A stretch of DNA of 64,000 bases, taken from the NCBI RefSeq assembly GCF_014203855.1, contig NZ_JACHJV010000001.1, forward strand, positions 3,906,001-3,970,000. Reading direction: 5' to 3'. Below are positions 54,867-63,583 of this stretch, in pieces (position 1 is the stretch's first letter; every line of letters starts with the position of its first letter). The notes beneath the pieces are model-generated. The model saw nothing but the letters and a program-made list of their open reading frames with translations. It made no database searches and had not been told where the DNA came from. This DNA comes from Kitasatospora kifunensis (GTDB lineage: Bacteria; Actinomycetota; Actinomycetes; Streptomycetales; Streptomycetaceae). The position numbers were made by a program, and so were the translations under genes.

Positions 54867-56705
54867 CTACCCCTTCCCGCCGCCTTCCGCCGTGGGCAGG
54901 GCCGCGGCCGCGCCGGAGTGGGCGGAGCGGGAATGCCGACGACGGAAGAGCGAGGGGAGGCTCGGTGCGGTGATGAAGCCCTCGGCCCGGGCGCTGGCGA
55001 TACCGATCCGGGGAATCTCGCTGCTCTTCTCGAAGAGCAGGTAACGCGGTTCCCAGATCGGCCGGTACTTGGCGTTGGCCCGGTACAGCGACTCGATCTG
55101 CCACCAGCGGGAGAAGAAGCCCAGCACCGCGCGCCACAGCCGCAGCACGGGCCCGGCGCCCAGTCGCGAGCCGCGCTCGAAGACCGAGCGGAACATCGCG
55201 AAGTTCAGCGAGACCCGCTTCAGGTTCAGCTCGAGTGCCCCCTTCTCCAGCAGTTCGATCACCATGAACTCGATCAGGCCGTTCTCGGTGTCCCGGTCGC
55301 GGCGCATCAGGTCCAGCGACAGCCCGCCGGGTCCCCACGGCACGAAGCTCAGCACCGCCCGCAGCGCGCCGTCCGCGTCGTGGCACTCGAGCATCACGCA
55401 GCGCCCGTCGGCGGGGTCGCCGAGCCGGCCCAGCGCCATCGAGAAGCCGCGCTCGGTCTGCCCGTCGCGCCAGAGGTCGGCCTTGCGCAGCAGGTCGTCC
55501 ATCTCGGCCTCGGGGATGGACTCGTGCCGGCGGATGCGCACCGTGTAGCCGGCCCGCTTGACCCGGTTGTAGGCCTGCCGGACCACGCGCATCGCCCGGC
55601 CGTCCAGCGAGAACTCGTCCAGCTCGACGATCGCCTCGTCGCCCAGCTCCAGCGCGTCCAGGCCGTGCCGGGCGTAGATCACCCCGGCCTCCTCGGAGGC
55701 GCCCATCACGGCCGGGGCCCAGGCGTGCTCGCGGGCCTCGGCCAGCCAGACCTCGATCGCCCCCGGCCAGGCCTCCGGGTCGCCGATCGGATCGCCGGAG
55801 GCCAGCGAGACGCCGCCGACCACCCGGTAGGTGATCGCCGCCTTACCGGTGGGCGAGAAGACCACCGCCTTGTCCCGGCGCAGCGCGAAGTAGCCCAGCG
55901 AGTCCCGCTCGCCCTGCTTGTCCAGCAGCACGCGCAGCTTCGCCTCGTCCTCGGGGGTGAGCAGCTCCTTGCCGCGCGGGCTGCGGAAGGCGACGTAGAG
56001 CACCAGCAGGAAGAGCACCGCGCCCATCGCGTTGATGAAGGCGTTGAGCCAGTTCGGGACGTCGATCACGTCCAGCAGCCGGTCCGAGGGGGTGACCGTG
56101 ACCATCCGGCCCACCGCGTAGCGGAACTCGTCCCCGAAGCTCGCGCCCGACACCCGGTTGTAGAAGCCGGTCAGCAGCGCCCCGACCACGCCGCCCAGCG
56201 CCAGCCCGCCGATGAAGGTGGCCACCGCCGTCAGCGGGTTGGACCGGTCGCCCTTGGAGGTGAACTCCTTGCGGCCGACCACCAGGCAGAGCATGAACAG
56301 GCCGGTCAGCACGGTGGAGAAGTAGTTGAAGCCGTGCTTGTTGTAGTGGTCGCTGCCGGGGAACAGCAGGGCCAGCAGGTACAGCAGGAAGGTCAGCCCG
56401 CCCAGGCCGAAGTTGAAGATCCAGGCGGCCCGCTTGCGCCGCCGCATCGCCACCGCGAGGAAGATCGACAGCACCGCGCTGGCCAGCCCGGAGGTCATCA
56501 GGTACGGGGTGAAGAACTGCCCCTCGTTGTGGTGGCGCACCGAGTTGCGGAACGGCGTGACCACCACCGCCAGCACGTTGACCAGCGCGATCAGCCGTAG
56601 GTACCAGACCGTGCCGGTCGCGGCGTACGGCCGCAACCGGGGCAGCAGACCGGGCCGGGGCGCGGCCGAGGCAGCCGGTGACGGCTGCTTGGTGGTGGTC
56701 GACAC
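54867..56705 (-). CDS. MprF-like phosphatidylglycerol lysyltransferase (DUF2156)
   Basis: Protein of 612 residues. Six or so N-terminal helices (about 30-260; VWYLRLIALVNVLAVVVTPF, VLSIFLAVAMRRRKRAAWIF, GAVLFLLVLYVAFRSP) precede a cytosolic DUF2156 domain (about 280-570; FALRRDKAVVFSPTGKAAIT, VVGGVSLASGDPIGDPEAWP, LSFVPWGPGGLSLDLMRRD). This is the LysX/MprF aminoacyltransferase fold, without the LysRS domain of mycobacterial LysX. It would modify membrane lipids with an amino acid from aminoacyl-tRNA. Confidence 0.85.
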   Translation of the reverse strand: MSTTTKQPSPAASAAPRPGLLPRLRPYAATGTVWYLRLIALVNVLAVVVTPFRNSVRHHNEGQFFTPYLMTSGLASAVLSIFLAVAMRRRKRAAWIFNFGLGGLTFLLYLLALLFPGSDHYNKHGFNYFSTVLTGLFMLCLVVGRKEFTSKGDRSNPLTAVATFIGGLALGGVVGALLTGFYNRVSGASFGDEFRYAVGRMVTVTPSDRLLDVIDVPNWLNAFINAMGAVLFLLVLYVAFRSPRGKELLTPEDEAKLRVLLDKQGERDSLGYFALRRDKAVVFSPTGKAAITYRVVGGVSLASGDPIGDPEAWPGAIEVWLAEAREHAWAPAVMGASEEAGVIYARHGLDALELGDEAIVELDEFSLDGRAMRVVRQAYNRVKRAGYTVRIRRHESIPEAEMDDLLRKADLWRDGQTERGFSMALGRLGDPADGRCVMLECHDADGALRAVLSFVPWGPGGLSLDLMRRDRDTENGLIEFMVIELLEKGALELNLKRVSLNFAMFRSVFERGSRLGAGPVLRLWRAVLGFFSRWWQIESLYRANAKYRPIWEPRYLLFEKSSEIPRIGIASARAEGFITAPSLPSLFRRRHSRSAHSGAAAALPTAEGGGKG

Positions 56706-56891
56706 AGGTCAATTCCAAACGATCGGATCCGGCGGCGCATCCGCACTGCTGGTGGAGCGTCATCCATCGTGGCGCAGCCCGGTGGAGATCCGCGTGAACC
56801 GGGCAGCCGATTCCCACCCCGCCGATCGGCGGGGGTGAGAACCGTTCGACGCCCTAGGCTCGTCCCCGAGCAAGGATTTAAGGAGGGGATC

Positions 56892-57554
56892 GTGACGGCG
56901 ATCCGCGTGCTGATCGTGGACGACGAGCTGCTGGTCCGCTCGGGCCTGGGGCTGATCGTCGGGTCGGCCCCCGACCTGGAGCTGGTCGGCGACTGTTCGG
57001 GCGGCGAGGCCGAGGAGCTGGTGCGGCGGCTGAGGCCGCACGTGGTGCTGCTCGACGTCCGGATGCCCGACCTGGACGGCATCTCGGTGCTACGCCGCCT
57101 GCGGGCACTGCCCGAGCCACCGGCCGTCTCGATGCTCACCACCTTCGACACCGACGAGTACATCGGCACCGCGCTGCGCGCCGGGGCGGCCGGGTTCCTG
57201 CTCAAGGACACCGCGCCCGATCAGCTGGTGCACGCCGTGCGGATCCTGGCGGCCGGCGGCAGCATGCTCTCGCCCGCCGTGACCCGCACCGTGATCGGCG
57301 GTTTCGTGGAGGGCGGCGGCCCGGACGCGGCGGCCCTGACCCTGGTCCGCTCGCTGACCGGGCGCGAGCTGGACGTGCTGGCGCTGCTCGGCGAGGGCCT
57401 GGCCAACGCCGAGATCGCCGACCGGCTCTTCCTGGGCACCGGGACGGTCAAGGACCACATCAGCGCGATCCTGAGCAAGCTGGGTGCGGCCAACCGGGTG
57501 CAGGCGGCCGTGATCGCACACCGCGCCGGACTGGTACGGCCGACCGGACAGTGA
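56892..57554 (+). CDS. NarL/LuxR-type response regulator
   Basis: Regulator of 220 residues. Receiver: VDDELLVRSG and D55 in VVLLDVRMPDLDG; conserved Lys in GFLLKDTAPD. The C-terminal LuxR HTH reads LTGRELDVLALLGEGLANAE, then VKDHISAILSKLGAANRVQA. GTG 56892 follows AGGAGGGG. Its stop overlaps the kinase GTG (GTGA). Confidence 0.93.
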   Translation: MTAIRVLIVDDELLVRSGLGLIVGSAPDLELVGDCSGGEAEELVRRLRPHVVLLDVRMPDLDGISVLRRLRALPEPPAVSMLTTFDTDEYIGTALRAGAAGFLLKDTAPDQLVHAVRILAAGGSMLSPAVTRTVIGGFVEGGGPDAAALTLVRSLTGRELDVLALLGEGLANAEIADRLFLGTGTVKDHISAILSKLGAANRVQAAVIAHRAGLVRPTGQ

Positions 57555-58732
57555 TCCAGGACCTCTGGCGGCGACTGTCGCCGACCGCCCGGCACCGCCT
57601 GGCCCTGCTCGTCCCGGTGGCCTACGCCCTGCTGGAGAGCTGGCTGCTGGACCGCGACACGGTCTGGTGGAAGAACGCGCTGAACTGCGTGGCGGCGCTG
57701 GGCCTGCTGCTGCGCCTGCGCTACCCCACCGTCTCGATGCTGCTCGCGCTGCCCGGCACCTTCTTCACCGAGAGCTGGCTGGCCCCGATAACGGCCCTCT
57801 ACTCGGTGACGGCCGCGCGGCGCCGCCCGCTGGTGCCGGTGCTCTGCGCGAGCGCCTTCGCGCTGGCCGACTACTTCACCTGGTCGATCTCCGGGCAGAA
57901 CTCCGGGATCGACCCGGTCGCGCTCACCCAGACCAACGGACTGGCCATGATGCAGTCGCTGCTGCTGGGCACCGCCCCGGTGGCGCTGGGCATGCTGGCC
58001 CGTACCCGGCGGGAGCTGACGCTGCGGCTGAGCGAGCTGACCCGCGGCCAGCGGCGCGAGGCCCGGCTGCTGGCCGAGCGGGTGCTGGCCACCGAGCGGG
58101 CCCGGCTGGCCCGCGAGATGCACGACGTGGTCTCGCACCAGGTGAGTCTGATCAGCGTGCAGGCCGGTGGGCTGCAGGTGTCCACCACCGACCCCAATGC
58201 CGAGCGCACCGCGCAGACCATCCGGGAGCTGTCGGTGCGCACCCTGCAGGAGCTGCGGCAGATGGTCGGCGTGCTGCGGGCGGCCGGCGGCGCCAGTCTG
58301 CTGGGGGAGAGCGAGCCGAGCGGGCCGCCGCAGGCCCCGCAGCCCCGGCTGGCCGACCTGCCGCGGCTGATCGAGGACAGCGGGCTGCGGGGCGGCGAGG
58401 TCGAGCTGGACCCGGGCGAACGGGAGTGGCCCGAGGCCGTGCAGCGGGCCGCCTACCGGACGGTGCAGGAGGCGCTGACCAACATCCGCAAGCACGCTCC
58501 GGGGGCCGCGGTGCGGATCGCGGTCACCACGCGGGGCGCCCTGCTGCTGGTGGAGGTGTGCAACGGGCCCGCCAGCGGCCACCCGGACGGTGGCCCGCCG
58601 CTGCCCGGCGGCGGGCACGGGCTGGTCGGGCTGCGTGAGCGGGCCCAGCTGCTCGGCGGGCGGCTGACCGCGGGCCCCACCGCGGAACGCGGCTTCCTGG
58701 TCCGGGCCGAACTGCCCGGCGGACGCGGATAG
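57551..58732 (+). CDS. NarX/DesK-type sensor histidine kinase
   Basis: Kinase of 393 residues with four to five N-terminal helices (about 15-145) lacking a large sensor domain, then a HisKA_3 dimerisation region with His191 in LAREMHDVVSHQVSLISVQA. The HATPase domain has TVQEALTNIRKHAP and HGLVGLRERAQLLGG. Translation is coupled to the regulator by a GTGA overlap. A chaplin follows after a 189-bp gap. Confidence 0.93.
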   Translation: MIQDLWRRLSPTARHRLALLVPVAYALLESWLLDRDTVWWKNALNCVAALGLLLRLRYPTVSMLLALPGTFFTESWLAPITALYSVTAARRRPLVPVLCASAFALADYFTWSISGQNSGIDPVALTQTNGLAMMQSLLLGTAPVALGMLARTRRELTLRLSELTRGQRREARLLAERVLATERARLAREMHDVVSHQVSLISVQAGGLQVSTTDPNAERTAQTIRELSVRTLQELRQMVGVLRAAGGASLLGESEPSGPPQAPQPRLADLPRLIEDSGLRGGEVELDPGEREWPEAVQRAAYRTVQEALTNIRKHAPGAAVRIAVTTRGALLLVEVCNGPASGHPDGGPPLPGGGHGLVGLRERAQLLGGRLTAGPTAERGFLVRAELPGGRG

Positions 58733-58921
58733 GGCCGGACGAGTGCGGTTATCAGGCCGGTAGCTGCGCCGAGCGGGTGACTGCGGGTGACTTTCCGGCG
58801 GCGCAACCGTTCCGCGAGCGATCGAAGCCGAAGAGTACTCCGAGGGACACTTTCGGTCACCGCTGATCGAATGTGCTCCCGTCTGCCCCTGTTCTATCCG
58901 GCAAGGAATGGAGACACCCCC

Positions 58922-59167
58922 ATGAAGGACTTCCGCAGGGCTATCGCCCTCGCCTGCGCCACCGGTGCGCTGGTGCTCGGCGGCGCCGGTGCCGCCTCGG
59001 CTGACAACTCCGCCACCGCGGTCGGGACGGCGATCGGCTCGCCCGGCATCCTGTCCGGCAACGTCATTCAGGTTCCGGTCAACATCCCGATCAACATCTG
59101 TGGCAACTCGATCGGCGTGATCAGCCTGCTGAACCCGGCTTTCGGGAACACCTGCACCAACGGCTGA
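58922..59167 (+). CDS. Short chaplin
   Basis: Secreted protein of 81 residues. A signal peptide (FRRAIALACATGALVLGGAG) is followed by a single chaplin domain with NSATAVGTAIGSPGILSGNV and two Cys in NICGNSIGVISLLNPAFGNT and TCTNG. Short chaplins assemble into amyloid-like films that let aerial hyphae leave the medium. GGAG lies 8 bp before the ATG. No sortase signal is present. Confidence 0.95.
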   Translation: MKDFRRAIALACATGALVLGGAGAASADNSATAVGTAIGSPGILSGNVIQVPVNIPINICGNSIGVISLLNPAFGNTCTNG

Positions 59168-59181
59168 CACCGCTTTTCTCG

Positions 59182-59211
59182 GCCGGCTCCGCCCCTGTGG
59201 GCGGGGCCGGC
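59182..59211 (+). terminator. Chaplin terminator
   Basis: GCCGGCTCCGCCC (59182-59194) pairs with GGGCGGGGCCGGC (59199-59211) with one U-G position and a CTGT loop, 14 bp past the chaplin stop. It lies before the stop of the convergent recombinase-like gene and may serve both. Confidence 0.8.
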
Positions 59212-59229
59212 TGCTTGCTGTCCACCTGC

Positions 59230-60063
59230 CTACCGCTGCGCCGACTCACGCCGGGCCGCGCCGGCCAGCCGCAGCTGGCGCAGCGTCCAGCCGCGCCCGG
59301 CCGGGTCGAGCTCACCGGTCGCCGCCGTGAACAGCTCCGCGGCCCTGCGGTAGGAGAGCCGCCCACGCCCGGTGAGCGGGCAGCGGTCCCGCGCCGGGGT
59401 GTCGGCCGGCGCCCGGCGGTCGGTCAGCAGCAGCGGGCCGCCGGCCCGGCTGACCAGCAGCAACGGCAGCAGCCGGGCCGCCCCGGGCCCCCAGCACAGC
59501 TGAGCCGCCCGCCCGCGACCGCGCCGCCCCGAAGCGTCGATGTCGTCGACGTCCAGCGCCAGCACCTGCTCGATCGAGGCGTTGGACTCGTACACCAGGT
59601 GCCAGCAGACCTGATCGCGCAGCGGCGCGGCCAGCGCCAGCACCGCCGCCACCTGATCCGGTGTCAGCGGCGCCGGGCCGCCCCCGCCCGGCGCGGCGGT
59701 CGTCAGGCCGGCGGTCGGGTCGGTCCGCAGCCAACCCTGGGCGCGCCACCAGGCCAGGGCGCCGCGCAGCGCGGACAGCTCCCGGTTGGCGGTGCGCGCC
59801 TGGGCCGAGCGGGCGGCGAAGTGCGCGCGCAGCCGCTCGGGGGTGCGCGGGTCGTCCAGCAGCGCCAGCGGCAGCACCGGCGGCTGGGCCCGGCGCCGGT
59901 CGACGCCGCTGGGCACCGGGCGGTCGGCCAGTGCCCAGGCCCAGCCGACCAGTGCGATCCGGTAGACCCGCCGGGATTGAACGCCGATCCCGGCCGCCGC
60001 CAGATAGCGCTCGACCGCCACCGCGTACTCGACTGGTTCCCGCAGTAAATCACCCACCGACAT
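59230..60063 (-). CDS. Degenerate tyrosine-recombinase-like protein
   Basis: Protein of 277 residues with the layout of XerC/D-type recombinases: an N-terminal SAM-like helical part (YRIALVGWAWALADRPVPSG) and a core with LTPDQVAAVLALAAPLRDQV and SNASIEQVLALDVDDIDASG. Catalytic residues appear lost: the first Arg (usual GLR or GMR) is Ser in ASIEQ, the HxxR box is replaced by WTLRQLRLAG, and the protein ends before any nucleophile Tyr. Either decayed or repurposed as a DNA-binding protein. No att sites or phage genes are nearby. Confidence 0.7.
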   Translation of the reverse strand: MSVGDLLREPVEYAVAVERYLAAAGIGVQSRRVYRIALVGWAWALADRPVPSGVDRRRAQPPVLPLALLDDPRTPERLRAHFAARSAQARTANRELSALRGALAWWRAQGWLRTDPTAGLTTAAPGGGGPAPLTPDQVAAVLALAAPLRDQVCWHLVYESNASIEQVLALDVDDIDASGRRGRGRAAQLCWGPGAARLLPLLLVSRAGGPLLLTDRRAPADTPARDRCPLTGRGRLSYRRAAELFTAATGELDPAGRGWTLRQLRLAGAARRESAQR

Positions 60064-60194
60064 CTCCTTGTTCTCGCAGCTCAGCGCGGATTTACTGCGC
60101 CATTTGCAGCTTAGCCAAGAATTGACTCGCCATCACTCAATTCCGGCCCCGGAAAGCCTTGTCCCCGAGGCCGACTGACGGGCAGTCTGGGGCC

Positions 60195-61448
60195 ATGACG
60201 ACCGCTCTCGACGGGCGCCGCAGGTTACTGCGCGCCCTCTTTCAGCACGCCCGTCCAGGCCTTGCCCCGCTGCGGACGGACCGCGAATTCCGCACCTTCT
60301 TCCCCGGCTACTCCCTCTCGCTGCTCGGCTCCGCGATGGCTCCGGTGGCGCTCGCCTTCGCGGTGCTGCACGGCCCGGGCGGCGCCGACCGGCTCGGCTG
60401 GGTGCTGACGGCCCGGATCCTGCCGCTGGTGCTGATCCTGCTGGCCGGCGGGGTCGCGGCCGACCGGCTCGGCAGCCGGCGGGTGATGCTCGCCGCCGAC
60501 ACCGTGCGCTGCCTCTCCCAGGGCACCTTCGCGCTCCTGCTGCTGACCGGCCACGCCCCGTTCTGGGCGATCCTGACGCTCGCGGCGGTCGGCGGCGCCG
60601 GCGAGGCGGTGTTCAGCCCGGCGCTGGCCGCGCTGATCCCCCGGATCTCGCCGCCCGATCGACTCACCGAGGCGAACACGCTGCTCACCCTGGCCCGCTC
60701 CACCGCCACCGTGGCGGGCCCGGCACTCGCCGGACTGCTCACCGCCACCGCCGGGCCGGGCACCGTGCTGGCACTGGACGCGGCCAGCTTCGCCGCGAGC
60801 GTGGTCGCGCTCGCCCGGCTGACGGTGCGCCTGCCGGTCGGCGAGCCGGGCCCGTCCTTCCTGGCCGATCTGCGCGCGGGCTGGACCGAGTTCCGCTCGC
60901 GGAGCTGGCTCTGGACCACCTGCGCGCACTTCTGCCTGTTCAACTTCCTGTGCTGGGCGCCGTTCCTGGTGCTCGGCCCGAGCACCGCCGCACAGCGGCT
61001 GGGCGGCGCGGGGTCCTGGGGCCTGATCATGGCGGCCCAAGGCGCCGGCTCGGTGCTCGCCTCGCTGGGCCTGCTGGGCCGCCGGCCCGCCCACCCGGTA
61101 CGGCTGGCCACCATCGCCTCGGCCGGCTGGGCGCTGCCCCCGGGCGCCCTGGCGCTCGGCGCACCCCTGCCCTGGGTCTGCGCGGCCGCGCTGGTGGCCG
61201 GAGCCGGCAGCGCGGTCAACGGGACCCTGTTCACCACCGCCGAGCAGCGGCTGATCCCGGCCGCCGCCCAGGCCAGGGTCGCCGCCTACGGCAGCCTGGG
61301 CGCCTTCGTGCTGGGCCCGCTCGGCCTGGCCGCCGCCGGGCCGGTCGCCGCACTCTTCGGCTCCGCCACGGTGCTCGGCCTCGGCGCCCTGTGGCTACTG
61401 CTGGCCACCACTGCAGTGCTCACCGTGCCTTCGGTGCGCCGAAATTGA
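60195..61448 (+). CDS. MFS transporter (Bcr/enterobactin-exporter-like)
   Basis: Membrane protein of 417 residues with 12 predicted helices. Helix 1 region: FFPGYSLSLLGSAMAPVALA. The loop 2-3 motif reads GGVAADRLGSRRVMLAADTV. It fits the MFS_3/EntS group that exports siderophores or drugs. Its end overlaps the convergent hydrolase end by 29 bp. Substrate unknown. Confidence 0.87.
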   Translation: MTTALDGRRRLLRALFQHARPGLAPLRTDREFRTFFPGYSLSLLGSAMAPVALAFAVLHGPGGADRLGWVLTARILPLVLILLAGGVAADRLGSRRVMLAADTVRCLSQGTFALLLLTGHAPFWAILTLAAVGGAGEAVFSPALAALIPRISPPDRLTEANTLLTLARSTATVAGPALAGLLTATAGPGTVLALDAASFAASVVALARLTVRLPVGEPGPSFLADLRAGWTEFRSRSWLWTTCAHFCLFNFLCWAPFLVLGPSTAAQRLGGAGSWGLIMAAQGAGSVLASLGLLGRRPAHPVRLATIASAGWALPPGALALGAPLPWVCAAALVAGAGSAVNGTLFTTAEQRLIPAAAQARVAAYGSLGAFVLGPLGLAAAGPVAALFGSATVLGLGALWLLLATTAVLTVPSVRRN

Positions 61449-62157
61449 TGATCCGACGGCTGTAGGGCAGCGGGATCCGCAAGCCGCCTTGGTCCGCGCC
61501 GCGCAGCTCAAGGGCGGCCGCCACCTCGGGCGGCACCGTCCTGATCCCCAGCAGCGCGGCGGACAGCCGAGCGGCCGCCAGGTGCCAGTCCCGCGAGCGA
61601 CGCAGCATCGCGTGATCGCCCCCGGCCACCTCGATCCCGGCCACCCGCGCGCCGGCCAGCCTGGCCCGGGCCGCGAAGTCCACGGTGGCGGCGGGATCCG
61701 TCACCCGGTCGCGGTCCCCGTGCAGGGTCACCAGGGTGCGGCCCGCCAACTGCTCACACGGATCCTCCGGCGGACACCAGGGCGCGAGCGCCACCACGCC
61801 GGTCACCGCCTGGTGCCCGGCGGCCCGCAGCGCCGCCCGGCCGCCCATCGAGTGGCCGAGCAGCACCACCGGGACCGGTCCCAGCTCGGCCACCACCGCG
61901 TCCAGCGCCGCCACCACGTCCTTGGCCGGATCGGCCCGCTCGCCGTTCCAGCCCTGGTAGCGGTAGCGCACCAGCCCCACCGCCGGCGGCCGGCCCGCCG
62001 TGGCCCGCAGCAGCGGTGCCACGAAGCCGCGCATCCGCACCGCCGCCGGCTGCCAGGAGCTGGCCGGCACGGTGCTGGCCTCCTGTCCCCCGTGCAGGAT
62101 CAGCAGCACGGCCCGTGCTCCCGCCGGGCGCACCCGCCAGCCGACCACCCGGCGCAC
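61420..62157 (-). CDS. Alpha/beta hydrolase
   Basis: Protein of 245 residues with the alpha/beta hydrolase fold. Nucleophile elbow VVLLGHSMGGRAALRAA, oxyanion region AVLLILHGGQEASTVPA, acid VTLHGDRDRVTDP and catalytic His in VAGGDHAMLRRSRDW. I chose GTG 62157 because GGAG lies 8 bp before it and the GNAT stop is 2 bp away, so the two are coupled. Substrate unknown. Confidence 0.85.
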   Translation of the reverse strand: MRRVVGWRVRPAGARAVLLILHGGQEASTVPASSWQPAAVRMRGFVAPLLRATAGRPPAVGLVRYRYQGWNGERADPAKDVVAALDAVVAELGPVPVVLLGHSMGGRAALRAAGHQAVTGVVALAPWCPPEDPCEQLAGRTLVTLHGDRDRVTDPAATVDFAARARLAGARVAGIEVAGGDHAMLRRSRDWHLAAARLSAALLGIRTVPPEVAAALELRGADQGGLRIPLPYSRRIINFGAPKAR

Positions 62158-62159
62158 GC

Positions 62160-62651
62160 TCAGTTCTCCGGCTCGGCGGGTGCCATGTCGTAGGTGAGGA
62201 ACGGGGTGCGGGTGGCCACCCGGTCGTACTTGGACCTGGCCCGGTAGTTGGTCTCGGAGGTGATCCAGCGCACGGTGTTCCAGCCGCGCTCGGCCGCCAG
62301 CTGCCGCAGCCGCTCGAAGAGGGCGTCCACCGCGCCCGAACCCCGGGCGGCCTGGTCCACGAAGAGGTCGTCCAGGAAGCCGCCGACGGCACCGCGCAGC
62401 GGACGGGCGAACGCGCGGTAGTGGGCCAGGCCCACCGGGGTGCCGGCCTGGTCGGTGACCACCAGGCCCTCCACCTCGTGCGCGGGGTCGTGGATCCAGG
62501 ACCAGACCAGCTCGGCGTGCTCCTCGGTGAGGTCCACCTGGTAGAACGCGCAGTACTGGGCGAAGAGCCCGCGCCACACCGGGAAGTCGGCCTCCGCGAC
62601 CGGGCGCACCACCCAGCGCGGCGTACCGGGATCCTGCGCGGACGTGGTCAT
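62160..62651 (-). CDS. GNAT-family N-acetyltransferase
   Basis: Acetyltransferase of 163 residues: VVRPVAEADFPVWRGLFAQY at the start, GGFLDDLFVDQAARGSGAVD as acetyl-CoA loop, and WNTVRWITSETNYRARSKYD near the end. Part of a two-gene unit with the alpha/beta hydrolase. Substrate unknown. Confidence 0.88.
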   Translation of the reverse strand: MTTSAQDPGTPRWVVRPVAEADFPVWRGLFAQYCAFYQVDLTEEHAELVWSWIHDPAHEVEGLVVTDQAGTPVGLAHYRAFARPLRGAVGGFLDDLFVDQAARGSGAVDALFERLRQLAAERGWNTVRWITSETNYRARSKYDRVATRTPFLTYDMAPAEPEN

Positions 62652-62835
62652 GCGGCGACTCCCAAGGTCGGATCGATCATCTTCGACCCATGATGGCCCA
62701 GAACAGCTGAACAGTTGGAGCGTTCTTTCATCAACTCTCGCTCAATACCGGTCAGCTGGCCGATCCCCCCGCCCCGCTTCCCTACCCTAGGGAGTACCCG
62801 AACGATCCCTGGCCCAACGATCCCTGGGAGGCCCG

Positions 62836-63210
62836 ATGGCCGGTGTCGAGAACGCGCTCAAGGAGGCCATGACCATCGAAGGCGCCCTCGGGGCGGCCCT
62901 GGTGGACATCGGCAGCGGGATGACGCTGGGCTCGCTGGGCCACGCGAACGACCTCGACCTGACCCTCGCCGCGGCCGGCAGCACCGACGTGGTGCGGGCC
63001 ACGCTGCGCGCGGCCGAGCTGCAGGGGCGCGCCGGCGAGACCATGGAGGACATCCTCACCACGCTGACCCGCCAGTACCACCTGGCGCGACCGCTCACCG
63101 GCCCCGGCGGCCAGGGCCTCTTCCTCTACCTGGTGCTGGACCGGGCCCGGGCCAACCTCGCGATGGCCCGCCATCACATCCAGCGGATCGAGGGCGAGTT
63201 GACCATCTGA
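62836..63210 (+). CDS. Roadblock/LC7-like small protein
   Basis: Protein of 124 residues: VENALKEAMTIEGALGAALV, DIGSGMTLGSLG, DLDLTLAAAGSTDVVRATLR and ILTTLTRQYHLARPL. The fold pattern is that of roadblock/LC7 proteins, which in bacteria regulate MglA-like GTPases. No MglA-type GTPase, anti-sigma kinase or DUF742 gene is adjacent, unlike typical conservons. Its stop is 2 bp from the convergent FluC stop. Confidence 0.75.
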   Translation: MAGVENALKEAMTIEGALGAALVDIGSGMTLGSLGHANDLDLTLAAAGSTDVVRATLRAAELQGRAGETMEDILTTLTRQYHLARPLTGPGGQGLFLYLVLDRARANLAMARHHIQRIEGELTI

Positions 63211-63211
63211 G

Positions 63212-63583
63212 TCAGAAGAGTTTGGCCAGCTCGGAGCCGAGGTAGACCGCGCCCAGGCCGCCCGCCAGTGAGAGGCCGACGTTGGCCGCCGCGAATCCCC
63301 GCGCCCCGCTCTCGGCCAACCGCAGCGTCTCGTAGCTGAAGGTCGAGTAGGTGGTCAGCGCCCCGCAGAAGCCGGTGCCGACCAGCAGCTGCCACTGCGA
63401 GGAGGCGGCCCCCGACAGCACCGCGCCGGTCACCAGACCAAGCGCCAACGAGCCGAACAGGTTCACCGCGAAGGTGCCCCAGGGAAAGAGCGAATCGTGT
63501 CTGGCCTGCACCAGTCGGTCCGTCAGATAACGGGTCGGCGCCCCCACCAGGGCACCCACGGCAACCAGCAGGTACCCGCTCAC
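63212..63583 (-). CDS. crcB: Fluoride ion channel FluC/CrcB
   Basis: Protein of 123 residues with four helices: LLVAVGALVGAPTRYLTDRL, WGTFAVNLFGSLALGLVTGA, GTGFCGALTTYSTFSYETLR and a C-terminal helix. The N-F-GS and TTYSTFSYE motifs are the fluoride- and Na-binding elements of Fluc channels, which work as dimers. Its ATG overlaps the DUF190 stop by 4 bp. Confidence 0.93.
   Translation of the reverse strand: MSGYLLVAVGALVGAPTRYLTDRLVQARHDSLFPWGTFAVNLFGSLALGLVTGAVLSGAASSQWQLLVGTGFCGALTTYSTFSYETLRLAESGARGFAAANVGLSLAGGLGAVYLGSELAKLF

Noticed and set aside
59230..60063. Integrative element with an active integrase
   Set aside because: Catalytic residues are missing, there is no tRNA gene or direct repeat as attachment site, and flanking genes are ordinary.
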